From Bacteroidota bacterium (GTDB taxonomy: Bacteria > Bacteroidota > Bacteroidia > Sphingobacteriales > Sphingobacteriaceae): a DNA stretch of 64,000 nucleotides. Shown here in pieces: positions 42,044 through 50,641 of the stretch. Numbering within the stretch: position 1 is the stretch's first letter; each line of letters begins with the position of its first letter. The DNA lies in NCBI GenBank assembly GCA_026224775.1, contig JAMFRP010000042.1, forward strand, positions 1 through 64,000, written 5' to 3'. Made by a program: the position numbers and the translations under genes. A model generated the notes under the pieces. The model was not told the origin of the DNA. It saw only the letters and a list, made by a program, of their open reading frames with translations, and did not search any database.

Positions 42044-42074
42044 TAGCCTATGGTCGGTGTTTTCCCGCACCACT
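42044..42074. repeat. F6 half-copy (TAGCCTATGGTCGGTGTTTT)
   Basis: TAGCCTATGGTCGGTGTTTT then CCCGCACCAC. It directly follows the F4 element and repeats the left arm at 41787-41817 in the same orientation. The two F6 halves bracket the F4 element. Confidence 0.75.
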
Positions 42075-42085
42075 TAGAGATACTT

Positions 42086-42646
42086 TTAATCCTGGTTCAC
42101 AGGCGGCATATAAGTCAGCTTTTTATCAAAATAAGCATTCCAGCTGGCTTGTTGTACACGGTTTACCATGTGTTCGGTATCCGCATCATAATCCAAATTC
42201 AATTGTTTATACTTCGCATCAATACGGTCAAATATTTCCTGGGCTTGTTGCCGGTAGTTAGCATAGAATACCGTTTTGCCTACCGTGCGCAATAATTCCT
42301 GTTGCTCCATATAAGCAATTGTATAATGACCCTGCTCATGTCTCAGAATTTCGGCAAGTTGATCTTGTGACTTAATCATTCTGCGATTCATCCATGACCT
42401 GTTCCTGTTCATGGTTACCTTAATATCGAACTTCAGCAGGTAGTAATTATCTTTTGGATTGGCTTCGTAATGAAAATCAATAGTACAGTTTGTATAAGCA
42501 ACCACCCCATCTCCATTAGTTCGTGGCATACCCTGAAAATCGTTGGGCGTTAATTTTTGATAAGAATCACCTTGTGCCGATGCTTTTTGCAAAGCAGGCA
42601 AACTCAAAACAACAGCACAAATCAACCCCGGTAAATTAATTTTCAT
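42086..42646 (-). CDS. secreted DUF922-like putative zinc protease
   Basis: A 186-residue protein with a signal peptide (MKINLPGLICAVVLSLPALQKASAQ). The core is FDIKVTMNRNRSWMNRRM and the metal-binding pattern LAEILRHEQGHYTIAYMEQQEL, an HExxH-like HEQGH motif. This matches the DUF922 group of predicted secreted Zn-dependent proteases. It ends before an F6 repeat and starts 4 nt after the SPFH gene stop, so it may be co-transcribed with it. Activity is unproven. Confidence 0.75.
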   Translation of the reverse strand: MKINLPGLICAVVLSLPALQKASAQGDSYQKLTPNDFQGMPRTNGDGVVAYTNCTIDFHYEANPKDNYYLLKFDIKVTMNRNRSWMNRRMIKSQDQLAEILRHEQGHYTIAYMEQQELLRTVGKTVFYANYRQQAQEIFDRIDAKYKQLNLDYDADTEHMVNRVQQASWNAYFDKKLTYMPPVNQD

Positions 42647-42650
42647 TTAA

Positions 42651-43604
42651 TTATTTAGCGCTTTTCCCTTTCGACTGCTCGTTATGCAAAAGGTTTAGGC
42701 TCATCATCTCTTTCATGGTTTGCTGCATAGCATCAGTTGATCCATCAAGGAAGATCACATTGCCCTGCGAGTTTTCCGCGAAGTGTTTGATAGATTCAGT
42801 CCACATAGTGAAAAGAATAACGGAAGTATCCATATGCGCATCCTGCATTTCTTTAGCAGCTACACTCATACCTTTGGCCACTTCCTGGCGGAATAGGGCC
42901 ACACCCTGTCCGCGTAGTTGTGAAGCCTGACGTTCAGCTTCAGCAGAAATCTTAATCGCGTTACCTTCGGCTTCAGCAGCTTTGGTTTTGGTGATCAATA
43001 GTGCTTGTCCTTCGTTCTCAGCCGCCGCTTTCAGGTTGTTTGAGGCAACCACCTGGCTCATGGATTTCATGATAATATCATCAAAAGTAATATCATTCAA
43101 TTGCAGATCCTGCAAATGGTAACCCCAGTTTTCTAAAATCACATCCAGTTGCTCTTTTACATGTTCCACAATATCACGGCGAAGCACCAATACCTCGGCT
43201 TGGCGTTTGGTAGCCACAAAAGCACGGATAGAGCCTTCAACAGTACGAATGAGCGCCTGCATCAGGTTACGCTCATCAACAAACTTAAATGCTACGTTCA
43301 CTATGCTTTCTTCGGATTGATTGAGTACCGAATAAAGCAACATGGCTTTGAAATATACATTAGCCTGATCGAATGTTACTGCTTGGAACTCCAGTTCGAC
43401 AGAGCGGTTTTGGATAGAGATGCGTGAATACACGTTTTCGATGAGCGGAAGTTTAAAGTTTAAACCCGGTGACATGATACGGCGGTATTTTCCGAATACC
43501 GTAATTACGGCAATAGTGCCCTGTTTTACAGTCACAAAGCATGACGATAAAATGATCAGCACAATAAAAATAATAACAAATAATACAATTATTGAAGTTG
43601 ACAT
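42651..43604 (-). CDS. SPFH/band 7 (prohibitin/stomatin-like) membrane protein
   Basis: A 317-residue protein with one N-terminal helix (residues 5-24), then a SPFH domain (VKQGTIAVITVFGKYRRIMSPGLNFKLPLIENVYSR) and a long helical coiled-coil region rich in Ala, Glu and Lys (AENEGQALLITKTKAAEAEGNAIKISAEAERQAS). It fits the stomatin/HflK-like membrane scaffold family. The role is likely membrane organisation or protease control; partners are not visible here. Its gene is transcribed ahead of the DUF922 gene. Confidence 0.87.
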   Translation of the reverse strand: MSTSIIVLFVIIFIVLIILSSCFVTVKQGTIAVITVFGKYRRIMSPGLNFKLPLIENVYSRISIQNRSVELEFQAVTFDQANVYFKAMLLYSVLNQSEESIVNVAFKFVDERNLMQALIRTVEGSIRAFVATKRQAEVLVLRRDIVEHVKEQLDVILENWGYHLQDLQLNDITFDDIIMKSMSQVVASNNLKAAAENEGQALLITKTKAAEAEGNAIKISAEAERQASQLRGQGVALFRQEVAKGMSVAAKEMQDAHMDTSVILFTMWTESIKHFAENSQGNVIFLDGSTDAMQQTMKEMMSLNLLHNEQSKGKSAK

Positions 43605-43691
43605 GGATGATAAAATTTATAATCTAATATAGAACTAATTATTGGTGTGTTATTTGTTTTTAATAAAACAATCGCAACAAAAAATTCAACC

Positions 43692-43877
43692 ATGAACTTA
43701 AAACGTACTTTCGGCGCTATCCTTACTGTATTAGGAATTATAGGGCTTATTTATGCCGGCATTGGTATTATTAACCACACCACTGGCGCAACCACACTTA
43801 TTGTAGTTGGCTTAATTGCATTGTTATTTTTCTTTTCGGGGATAAGCCTGGTAAAAAATACGAGGGACGAATCGTAG
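43692..43877 (+). CDS. small two-helix membrane protein
   Basis: A 61-residue protein, MNLKRTFGAILTVLGIIGLIYAG, then a second helix LIVVGLIALLFFFSGISLV and a charged tail (KNTRDES). The start at 43692 is chosen because the stretch above it (from 43647) begins AT-rich with no ribosome-binding site. It diverges from the SPFH gene. The function is unknown. Confidence 0.6.
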   Translation: MNLKRTFGAILTVLGIIGLIYAGIGIINHTTGATTLIVVGLIALLFFFSGISLVKNTRDES

Positions 43878-43912
43878 TATATTGACGATTTATAGAAATT
43901 AATGCTCAAAAA

Positions 43913-43938
43913 AAAATCCTTTCGGCTGAAAGGATTTT
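43913..43938 (+). terminator. hairpin terminator between small membrane protein and NlpC/P60 genes
   Basis: AAAATCCTTTC at 43913-43923 pairs perfectly with GAAAGGATTTT at 43928-43938 over a GGCT loop. The A run upstream and T run in the stem make it usable by both convergent transcripts. Confidence 0.82.
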
Positions 43939-43955
43939 CATATTTAGGTTTAGAA

Positions 43956-44549
43956 TTAGTTAGTACTGCTGGTGCTGCCCGTGCCTGCATCGGGCGAATC
44001 ATCTATCTGGCTTTTAAATGAGCTGAGTAAGCGACCTCCTTTATAAAAGTATCTGCTGTAGTAAGCATCATCCAAACTACTGATGGCTACACCCTTTGAT
44101 GAAGCGTGTGCAAAACGGTTATTGCCAAGGTATATACCAATATGCGATATACGGCGGCTATGTATTTTAAAGAAAACCAGGTCTCCTTCTTTTAATTCGT
44201 CTTTACCAACCGGGCTAACCATGCTAAAAATATCACGTGAGTTACGTTTGATATCCAGGTTAAAAACCTCGCTGTATAATTCTTTTGTAAACGCGGAACA
44301 ATCGATACCTCTTTTTGAGCTTCCACCGAAACGGTAAGGGGTGCCGATCCAATCATATACAAAATGAAAAAGTTTCATGTTTGAGGTTGCGGATAAAGCA
44401 ACTCCCATAATTTGTGACAGATAATCTTTTGCTAAACTTTCGTCGTCATCCTGTGTTTTTGCAACAGGCTGATCTGGTGTTATTTTTGTTTGAGCTTGAG
44501 TAGCTAAAACACTGAAAAATAAGACAATAACAATTAACGTTTTCTTCAT
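43956..44549 (-). CDS. NlpC/P60-family cell-wall peptidase (C40)
   Basis: A 197-residue protein with a signal peptide (MKKTLIVIVLFFSVLATQAQ). The catalytic Cys84 is in KRGIDCSAFTKELYSEVF, the His in SHIGIYLGNNRFAHAS, and the surrounding YDWIGTPYRFGGSSK is the NlpC/P60 entry motif. The C-terminal tail is Ser/Asp-rich. It probably cleaves peptidoglycan cross-links or stem peptides in the periplasm. Confidence 0.9.
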   Translation of the reverse strand: MKKTLIVIVLFFSVLATQAQTKITPDQPVAKTQDDDESLAKDYLSQIMGVALSATSNMKLFHFVYDWIGTPYRFGGSSKRGIDCSAFTKELYSEVFNLDIKRNSRDIFSMVSPVGKDELKEGDLVFFKIHSRRISHIGIYLGNNRFAHASSKGVAISSLDDAYYSRYFYKGGRLLSSFKSQIDDSPDAGTGSTSSTN

Positions 44550-44934
44550 TTAATCCTTAGTTTGTTGTTATTAGGTCAACAAAATGTTTATTAAATTATA
44601 CAATGTGTACATCGTAGGATACAAAACTATCCATATTTTTCAATTATGCAAATAAAAAGGGGCATTTTTTAAAAAAAACACAATGCCAATAAACTTTCCA
44701 TTTGCTATAACCTATTAACTATTAGTAAACAATTGTGAATTATAACAATTATTCTTACGCTTTTTGTAGCAAAATAGTTACAGAAATGTCAATTCAACAT
44801 TTTCCGGGAGGGACATTATTATTATATAGTGTAATAATTAAGAAATCTTTTTGAAGAAATGCATAGTAGTTTCGATAATTTGCAGGATATAATTAGATTT
44901 GCGCTTTACTCAGAAAAAAATAGGTTGTTTACAA
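44550..44934 (+). other. 385-bp AT-rich gap upstream of pdhA
   Basis: No gene is supported. It holds the divergent promoters of the NlpC/P60 and pdhA genes. Words resembling TAnnTTTG occur (for example around 44762-44775), but none with a convincing partner box. No strong hairpin was found. Confidence 0.4.
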
Positions 44935-45930
44935 ATGAGTTCGATCGAAATAAATAAAGATACCTACCTTAAGTGGTACGAGTGGATGCTGCTAATGCGC
45001 AGGTTCGAAGAGAAAACCGGGCAATTATACGGACAACAGAAAATAAGAGGCTTTTGCCACTTATATATAGGCCAGGAGGCTGTGTTAGCCGGAGCCATGT
45101 CGGTTATAAGACAAGAGGATAGTATGATCACCGCATATCGTGATCACGCGCACGCTCTTGCTAAAGGCGTAACGCCAAATGCGATAATGGCCGAAATGTA
45201 CGGTAAAGCTACCGGATGCTCAAAAGGCAAAGGTGGTAGTATGCACATGTTCAGCAAGGAAAAGCATTTTTACGGTGGCCACGGTATAGTAGGCGGCCAG
45301 ATCCCTTTGGGAGCAGGCGTCGCTTTTGCTGAAAAATATAAAGGTACCGACAATGTGAACATTGCCTACATGGGCGATGGAGCTGTTCGTCAGGGTGCGT
45401 TAAACGAAACCTTTAACATGGCTGCTTTATGGCAATTGCCTGTAATTTTTGTTTGCGAAAACAATGGTTACGCCATGGGTACTTCAGTTGCACGTACTAC
45501 CATACAAACAGACATCTACAAATTAGGCTTACCTTACGGTATACCATCATCGGCTGTTGACGGTATGGATCCTGTTGCGGTACATAACGCGATGGACGAG
45601 GCTGTACAACGTGCGCGCCGTGGTGAAGGACCAACATTTTTAGAAATGCGTACTTATCGTTATAAAGGCCACTCAATGTCCGATCCGCAAAAGTATCGTA
45701 CTAAAGAGGAGCTGGAAAGCTACAAAGAAAAAGACCCGATTGAAATGGTTAAAGAAACTATTGAAAAAGAAGGTTATGCTGATGAAAAATGGTTTGAAGA
45801 AATAGCTGCCAAAATTAAAGCTGAGGTTGAAGAAGCAGTAAAATTTGCTGAAGAATCACCATGGCCTGAAGCATCAGAGCTTTATACTGATGTTTACGTG
45901 CAAGCAGATTACCCTTACATTAGGGACTAG
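44935..45930 (+). CDS. pdhA: pyruvate dehydrogenase E1 component, alpha subunit
   Basis: A 331-residue ThDP enzyme subunit. It has MRRFEEKTGQLYGQQKIRGF, the ThDP/Mg motif MGDGAVRQGALNE, NNGYAMGTSV, and the phosphorylation-loop-like YRYKGHSMSDPQKYR. It decarboxylates pyruvate and transfers the acetyl group to E2. ATG 44935 (MSSIEINKDTYLKWYEWM) is chosen over an upstream in-frame start at 44899. The E1 beta subunit is not next to it; E2 follows 38 nt downstream. Confidence 0.94.
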   Translation: MSSIEINKDTYLKWYEWMLLMRRFEEKTGQLYGQQKIRGFCHLYIGQEAVLAGAMSVIRQEDSMITAYRDHAHALAKGVTPNAIMAEMYGKATGCSKGKGGSMHMFSKEKHFYGGHGIVGGQIPLGAGVAFAEKYKGTDNVNIAYMGDGAVRQGALNETFNMAALWQLPVIFVCENNGYAMGTSVARTTIQTDIYKLGLPYGIPSSAVDGMDPVAVHNAMDEAVQRARRGEGPTFLEMRTYRYKGHSMSDPQKYRTKEELESYKEKDPIEMVKETIEKEGYADEKWFEEIAAKIKAEVEEAVKFAEESPWPEASELYTDVYVQADYPYIRD

Positions 45931-45968
45931 TTATATAATACACAGAATTTAAACTATTCAAAAACAGA

Positions 45969-47606
45969 ATGGCTGAAGTAATTAAAATGCCCAAAATGAG
46001 CGACACCATGACTGATGGTGTTTTAGCGAAGTGGCATAAAAAAGTTGGCGATAAAATAAAATCAGGCGATGTAATTGCCGAGATCGAAACAGATAAGGCC
46101 ACTATGGACTTTGAATCATACCAGGATGGCACTTTGCTATTTATCGGTATCGAAGAAGGACAAGGTGCACCTGTTGATTCTGTTATTGCTGTGATAGGAA
46201 AAGAAGGAGAAGATTACAAAGCCGCTTTAAGCGCGGCTCCTGAAGCAGCTCCTGCAAAACCCGCTGAGGCCGCCCCGGCTGCTGAAGCACCAAAAGCTGC
46301 TACCCCAAAAGTGGATACATCAAGCATACCGGCAACTGTAATACGCATGCCTGCGCTGAGTGATACCATGACCGAGGGTGTTATAAACAAATGGAACTTT
46401 AAAGTTGGTGATAAAGTAAAATCTGATGACTCATTAGCTGATGTGGAAACCGATAAGGCTACCATGGAAGTTGTAGGTTACGAAGATGGCACCTTATTAT
46501 ACATAGGCCCTAAAGAAGGCGAAGCTGCACCGGTAAATGGCATTATTGCCATTGTTGGTAAAGAAGGTACTGATATTACTCCTTTATTACAAGATACAGG
46601 ATCAGCACCTGCGGCTAAAGTAACTGAGGCTGCCCCTGCTGCGACATCAGCACCTGCCGAAGCTGCTCCTCCTGCTGAACCACAATTCAGCGCGGATGAC
46701 AGCCGTGTTAAGGCATCTCCGTTAGCGCGTAAAATTGCTAAGGAAAAAGGCATCAACCTTAACCAGTTAAAAGGTTCTGCTGAAGGTGGCCGGATTGTTA
46801 AAAAAGATATAGAATCATTTGTACCATCGGCTGCGCCTGCTGCAAAACCAGCTGCTGCACCTGCTGCCTCAGCGCCTGCACCATCAGCTCCGGCCGCTGT
46901 TGTTGCTGCACCTTATGTTGGTGTTGAGAAATTCACCGAGAAACCGGTTAGCCAAATGCGTAAGGTTATTGCCAAGCGTTTGTCTGAAAGTTTATTTACC
47001 GCACCGCATTTCTACGTTACCATGTCGATTGATATGGACCAGGCGATTGCTGCTCGTGGTAAGATAAACGAGGTTGCTCCGGTCAAAATATCATTTAACG
47101 ATTTTGTATTGAAAGCTTGCGCTGTTGCCTTAAAACAACATCCTGCTATCAACTCATCATGGCAAGGAGATAAGATCCGTTTTAATGAGCATATCAATAT
47201 AGGTGTTGCAGTAGCTATCGAAGATGGTCTATTGGTACCTGTAGTTCGTTTTGCCGATGGAAAATCATTAAGCCAAATTTCAGCAGAAGTAAAAGACTTT
47301 GCACAACGTGCAAAAGCTAAAAAGCTACAACCATCTGATTGGGAAGGTTCAACATTCACCATATCAAACTTAGGTATGTTTGGTGTTGATGAATTTACCG
47401 CTATTATTAACACCCCTGATGCTTGTATTTTAGCAGTAAGCGGTATACAACAAGTTCCGGTTGTTAAAAACGGCGCTGTTGTACCGGGTAACGTAATGAA
47501 AGTAACCTTAAGCTCTGACCATCGTGTGGTTGATGGCGCTACGGCATCTGCATTCTTGTTAACTTTAAAATCTTTATTAGAAGAACCGGTTAGGTTGTTG
47601 GTGTAA
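45969..47606 (+). CDS. pdhC: dihydrolipoyllysine acetyltransferase (E2 of pyruvate dehydrogenase)
   Basis: A 545-residue protein. Two lipoyl domains have lipoylation lysines K43 (IETDKATMDFES) and K163 (VETDKATMEVVG), each followed by an Ala/Pro-rich linker. The E3/E1-binding domain is near 245-280 (KASPLARKIAKEKGINL). The catalytic domain (about 320-545) carries KVTLSSDHRVVDGA, with the active-site His. It forms the core of the complex and transfers the acetyl group to CoA. It follows pdhA and is closed by a strong terminator. Confidence 0.95.
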   Translation: MAEVIKMPKMSDTMTDGVLAKWHKKVGDKIKSGDVIAEIETDKATMDFESYQDGTLLFIGIEEGQGAPVDSVIAVIGKEGEDYKAALSAAPEAAPAKPAEAAPAAEAPKAATPKVDTSSIPATVIRMPALSDTMTEGVINKWNFKVGDKVKSDDSLADVETDKATMEVVGYEDGTLLYIGPKEGEAAPVNGIIAIVGKEGTDITPLLQDTGSAPAAKVTEAAPAATSAPAEAAPPAEPQFSADDSRVKASPLARKIAKEKGINLNQLKGSAEGGRIVKKDIESFVPSAAPAAKPAAAPAASAPAPSAPAAVVAAPYVGVEKFTEKPVSQMRKVIAKRLSESLFTAPHFYVTMSIDMDQAIAARGKINEVAPVKISFNDFVLKACAVALKQHPAINSSWQGDKIRFNEHINIGVAVAIEDGLLVPVVRFADGKSLSQISAEVKDFAQRAKAKKLQPSDWEGSTFTISNLGMFGVDEFTAIINTPDACILAVSGIQQVPVVKNGAVVPGNVMKVTLSSDHRVVDGATASAFLLTLKSLLEEPVRLLV

Positions 47607-47625
47607 AGAATCAAGTATTACATAT

Positions 47626-47664
47626 AAAAGAGCGACTGATCAAATGATCAGTCGCTCTTTTTGT
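47626..47664. terminator. strong terminator after pdhC, shared with the convergent gene
   Basis: AAAAGAGCGACTGATCA at 47626-47642 and TGATCAGTCGCTCTTTT at 47645-47661 are perfect inverses with an AA centre, followed by TTG and more T. The A run makes it usable by the convergent gene too. Confidence 0.92.
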
Positions 47665-47670
47665 TACTTC

Positions 47671-48054
47671 TTACTTGGTTTCTATATGGATCAAATTATT
47701 CAAATACAAACCATAGGAAGCTGCGTCTAAATAAATCTCTTTGCTCATTAGATATTCTGAGGAAGATGAAGTGAAAGTCCCACCCCCACCTGATACATTT
47801 GTTATAACAGAGGCAAGTTTCCATCCGTAGGCACTCATTAATAAAAGTGTGTGATTTGATTTTTTAATCCCGTACTGCGTTCTGGGATCAACCAATAGCT
47901 TGGCGTTTGTACTATCAGGTAAAAGCTTTTTCAGATCGCCGTAATCTATTTTCCCATTTGAAGAAATAGTACAGTAAACCGTTATCTTTTGAGCATCGGC
48001 CGATAAAGCAAATCCTCCAATGCAAAACAATAAGGCAAGTAGTAATTTTTTCAT
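47671..48054 (-). CDS. small secreted protein of unknown function
   Basis: A 127-residue protein with a signal peptide (MKKLLLALLFCIGGFALSADAQ). The mature part has LLPDSTNAKLLVDPRT, LLLMSAYGWKLASVI and a Gly/Ser-rich segment (VSGGGGTFTSSSSEYLMSKE). No family recognised. It is convergent with pdhC. Confidence 0.6.
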   Translation of the reverse strand: MKKLLLALLFCIGGFALSADAQKITVYCTISSNGKIDYGDLKKLLPDSTNAKLLVDPRTQYGIKKSNHTLLLMSAYGWKLASVITNVSGGGGTFTSSSSEYLMSKEIYLDAASYGLYLNNLIHIETK

Positions 48055-48140
48055 TTTTATTTTAAAAGTACAACTTATAACTCGTTAACAAATACCTACT
48101 TGGTGAATTATTGGTTACCTATTGTGCTTTAATGGAAGCA

Positions 48141-48863
48141 TTAATACACCTTCCGGCCCTGATCTGCAAAAGAGAACACCTTACGCATCAATGGGGTTGA
48201 ACGGGCATTCAGGTTTCTGCGAATATTGAGCTCTTCCTTCGCTATCTCAATAAAAATACCGTTAATGGCTTGTTGGGTAGCATAGTCGGTTAAATCAGGA
48301 TTAATGTGCGAAACAAAGGGTAGTTTATTATAGGTTTTAGCTACATCGCCATAATACTTTGTTGCACCCACTTTATTTAGGCTGGCTTGTATAATGGGCC
48401 TAAATTGTACAGCAAGTTGCACACTGGTTGTGCGGCGAAAATATTGGGTAGCAGCATCAGGCTGGCCTAATAGTATGCTTGCGGCATCATCAACACTCAT
48501 ATGCCTTATGGCATCAACAAAAATTGGTTCAGCCTGGGCAACAGCATCTTCGGCAGCGCGGTTTAGTGATAATATTACCTGATCGCATTGCTTACCAAGG
48601 CCTAAGCCACGTAAAGTATGTTCAGCTTTTTGCGCCTGCGGCGGGAAAAGTATTTTTACTGATGGATTGCCAAAAAATCCGTTAAGGGCAGATAATTGAC
48701 TGGTACTTTTGCTGGTTCCCTGCAACAGGGCATCTTTAATACCGGCAGACATGTCAAATATTGACGGCTGTTGTTGTGCACAAGCCTGCGCGCTATGCGT
48801 AATGGTTTGCAAACCTGTTATTGCGAAAAATACAAAAGGGATTGATAGTAAGAATTTCTTCAT
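48141..48863 (-). CDS. DUF4197-domain secreted protein
   Basis: A 240-residue protein with an N-terminal signal segment (MKKFLLSIPFVFFAITGL). The rest fits DUF4197: DMSAGIKDALLQGTSKS, RAAEDAVAQAEPIFVDAI, MSVDDAASILLGQPDAATQYF and a helical C-terminus. ATG 48863 is preferred; an upstream in-frame start at 48917 would overlap the PiT gene end. The function is unknown. It is 43 nt downstream of the PiT gene. Confidence 0.82.
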   Translation of the reverse strand: MKKFLLSIPFVFFAITGLQTITHSAQACAQQQPSIFDMSAGIKDALLQGTSKSTSQLSALNGFFGNPSVKILFPPQAQKAEHTLRGLGLGKQCDQVILSLNRAAEDAVAQAEPIFVDAIRHMSVDDAASILLGQPDAATQYFRRTTSVQLAVQFRPIIQASLNKVGATKYYGDVAKTYNKLPFVSHINPDLTDYATQQAINGIFIEIAKEELNIRRNLNARSTPLMRKVFSFADQGRKVY

Positions 48864-48906
48864 TAGGGGTAAAATTAAATGATCAGGAGGCCGATGGTAA
48901 TTGAGT

Positions 48907-49917
48907 TTATGCAACAAACCTTAGCAGCATAAAAACTATTCCTGCAATTAACGCAGAAATCGGAATAGTTATTATCCATGCCCAAATTAGATTGATAGTT
49001 ACCCCCCAACGTACGGCAGATACACGCTTAGTTAAACCCACGCCGATGATTGAACCGGTAATGGTGTGCGTGGTGGATACCGGGATACCAAAGTGCTCGG
49101 TGATCAATAATGTTACAGCACCGGCAGTTTCAGCACTTACGCCTTCAAGCGGGGTAATTTTGGTAATTTTAGAACCCATGGTCTTTACGATCTTCCAACC
49201 GCCAGACATAGTGCCTAATGCGATGGCCGAGTAACAAGCCAACGGAATCCAATCGGGCATTGCTGCACCGGGTACTATTATTTTTGAAGCGATAAGTGTT
49301 ACGTATAAAATACCCATCACCTTTTGCGCATCATTAGTGCCGTGTGAAAAGCTTAACGCTGCTGATGAAACCAGTTGCAGCCTTTTAAACCATCTTTCAG
49401 CTGTTGAGGGCCGCGATCGTTTGCAGATATGCAGGATGATTATCGTTACAATATAGGCTATCACCAAACCAATTACGGGGGCCAGTACTATGTAAGCGAT
49501 TGTGGTAAGGATCAGTTTTACGTTGATGGCTGTGATACCGTTAGCACCCATGTAAAATGCATTAGTTATACCCGCACCTGCAAAACCACCTATTAAAGTA
49601 TGTGATGAACTTGATGGGATACCAAACCACCAGGTAGTTAAATTCCAGGTGATAGCGGCAACTAAACCTGCCAGGATAACGTGCATAGTTACAAAATGCT
49701 CGTTAACTATTTTTGATATCGTGTTGGCTACCTTATGATCTTTTACAATAAAATAAGCCAGGAAGTTAAATGCAGCGGCCCAAACCACAGCCTGAAACGG
49801 TGTTAATACTTTGGTTGATACGATGGTGGCAATAGAGTTTGCCGCGTCGTGAAAACCATTGGTGTAATCAAATATTAATGCCAGCGCAACTACAATTACC
49901 AGTAATGATGTTACCAT
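48907..49917 (-). CDS. pit: inorganic phosphate transporter (PiT family)
   Basis: A 336-residue membrane protein of about ten helices. The two PiT signatures are present: GFHDAANSIATIV near the N-terminus and LSFSHGTNDAQKVMGI in the second half, each with the conserved GxxDxxN-type block. It is shorter than E. coli PitA (499) but in the range of Bacteroidota members. It imports phosphate with a proton or metal. A DUF47 protein gene precedes it, 23 nt away. Confidence 0.92.
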   Translation of the reverse strand: MVTSLLVIVVALALIFDYTNGFHDAANSIATIVSTKVLTPFQAVVWAAAFNFLAYFIVKDHKVANTISKIVNEHFVTMHVILAGLVAAITWNLTTWWFGIPSSSSHTLIGGFAGAGITNAFYMGANGITAINVKLILTTIAYIVLAPVIGLVIAYIVTIIILHICKRSRPSTAERWFKRLQLVSSAALSFSHGTNDAQKVMGILYVTLIASKIIVPGAAMPDWIPLACYSAIALGTMSGGWKIVKTMGSKITKITPLEGVSAETAGAVTLLITEHFGIPVSTTHTITGSIIGVGLTKRVSAVRWGVTINLIWAWIITIPISALIAGIVFMLLRFVA

Positions 49918-49940
49918 TTACGAATATAATTATAAATTGC

Positions 49941-50591
49941 TTAAGCGTTTTTAACTAATATTGATTCCATTACATTAGCGGCATCTTCGCACATATCGGT
50001 GGCGTTTTCAAGAGCAGCTAATATTTCTTTGTATTTAATAAGCTTGATCGCATCGGTTTCATATAAAAACAAATCGGCAACCGCACGGTCAAATACATAA
50101 TCGGCCTGGTTTTCAATACTGTTTATCCTGATGCATGAATCGGCAATGGCACGTATATTACGCAAATCTTTTAGTTCGCGTACGGCCTTTTCCAGATCAA
50201 CACTCCCCTGCAATATCAGGTCGGATAGTTTGCGGATATGCTCATTGTATTCGTCGATACGGTAAAGGCTCATGCGGTTTGCCGCGCCTTGTATATTATC
50301 AGCAACATCATCAATCGCGGTTGCAAGTGCATGTATGTCTTCGCGGTCAAATGGGGTAATAAAATTCTTTCCTAACTCTAAGTAGATTTGGTGGGTAAGC
50401 TCGTCACCTTTGTTTTCCAGCTTATCAATTTGCTTAAATAACTCCTCGCGGGTTACAGGGTTTGCTGAGTTTACTGCCTCAACAAGTATGGTAGCTATAG
50501 CTACAACATTGCTGGCTGCCTGCTCAAATAAAGGGAAAAATATCTTCTTCTCTTTTGGTACAAAGTACTGGAATATGCTGTTTAATGACAT
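49941..50591 (-). CDS. DUF47 (PhoU-like) protein, phosphate transport partner
   Basis: A 216-residue helical protein of the DUF47/PhoU-like family: PVTREELFKQIDKLENKGDELTHQIYLELGKNFITPFDREDIHAL is the typical core, followed by AIDDVADNIQGAANRMSLYRIDEY. These proteins are usually encoded next to PiT transporters and are thought to regulate them. It lies between the histidine kinase and PiT genes. Confidence 0.88.
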   Translation of the reverse strand: MSLNSIFQYFVPKEKKIFFPLFEQAASNVVAIATILVEAVNSANPVTREELFKQIDKLENKGDELTHQIYLELGKNFITPFDREDIHALATAIDDVADNIQGAANRMSLYRIDEYNEHIRKLSDLILQGSVDLEKAVRELKDLRNIRAIADSCIRINSIENQADYVFDRAVADLFLYETDAIKLIKYKEILAALENATDMCEDAANVMESILVKNA

Positions 50592-50641
50592 ACTTTTTGA
50601 TGGAATTTTAACAAATGTACGCTAACTATGTTAAGTTAATG

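Noticed and set aside
43647..43691. Upstream extension of the 61-residue membrane protein
   Set aside because: The 15 extra residues are AT-rich and not part of the helix; the ATG at 43692 is the natural start.
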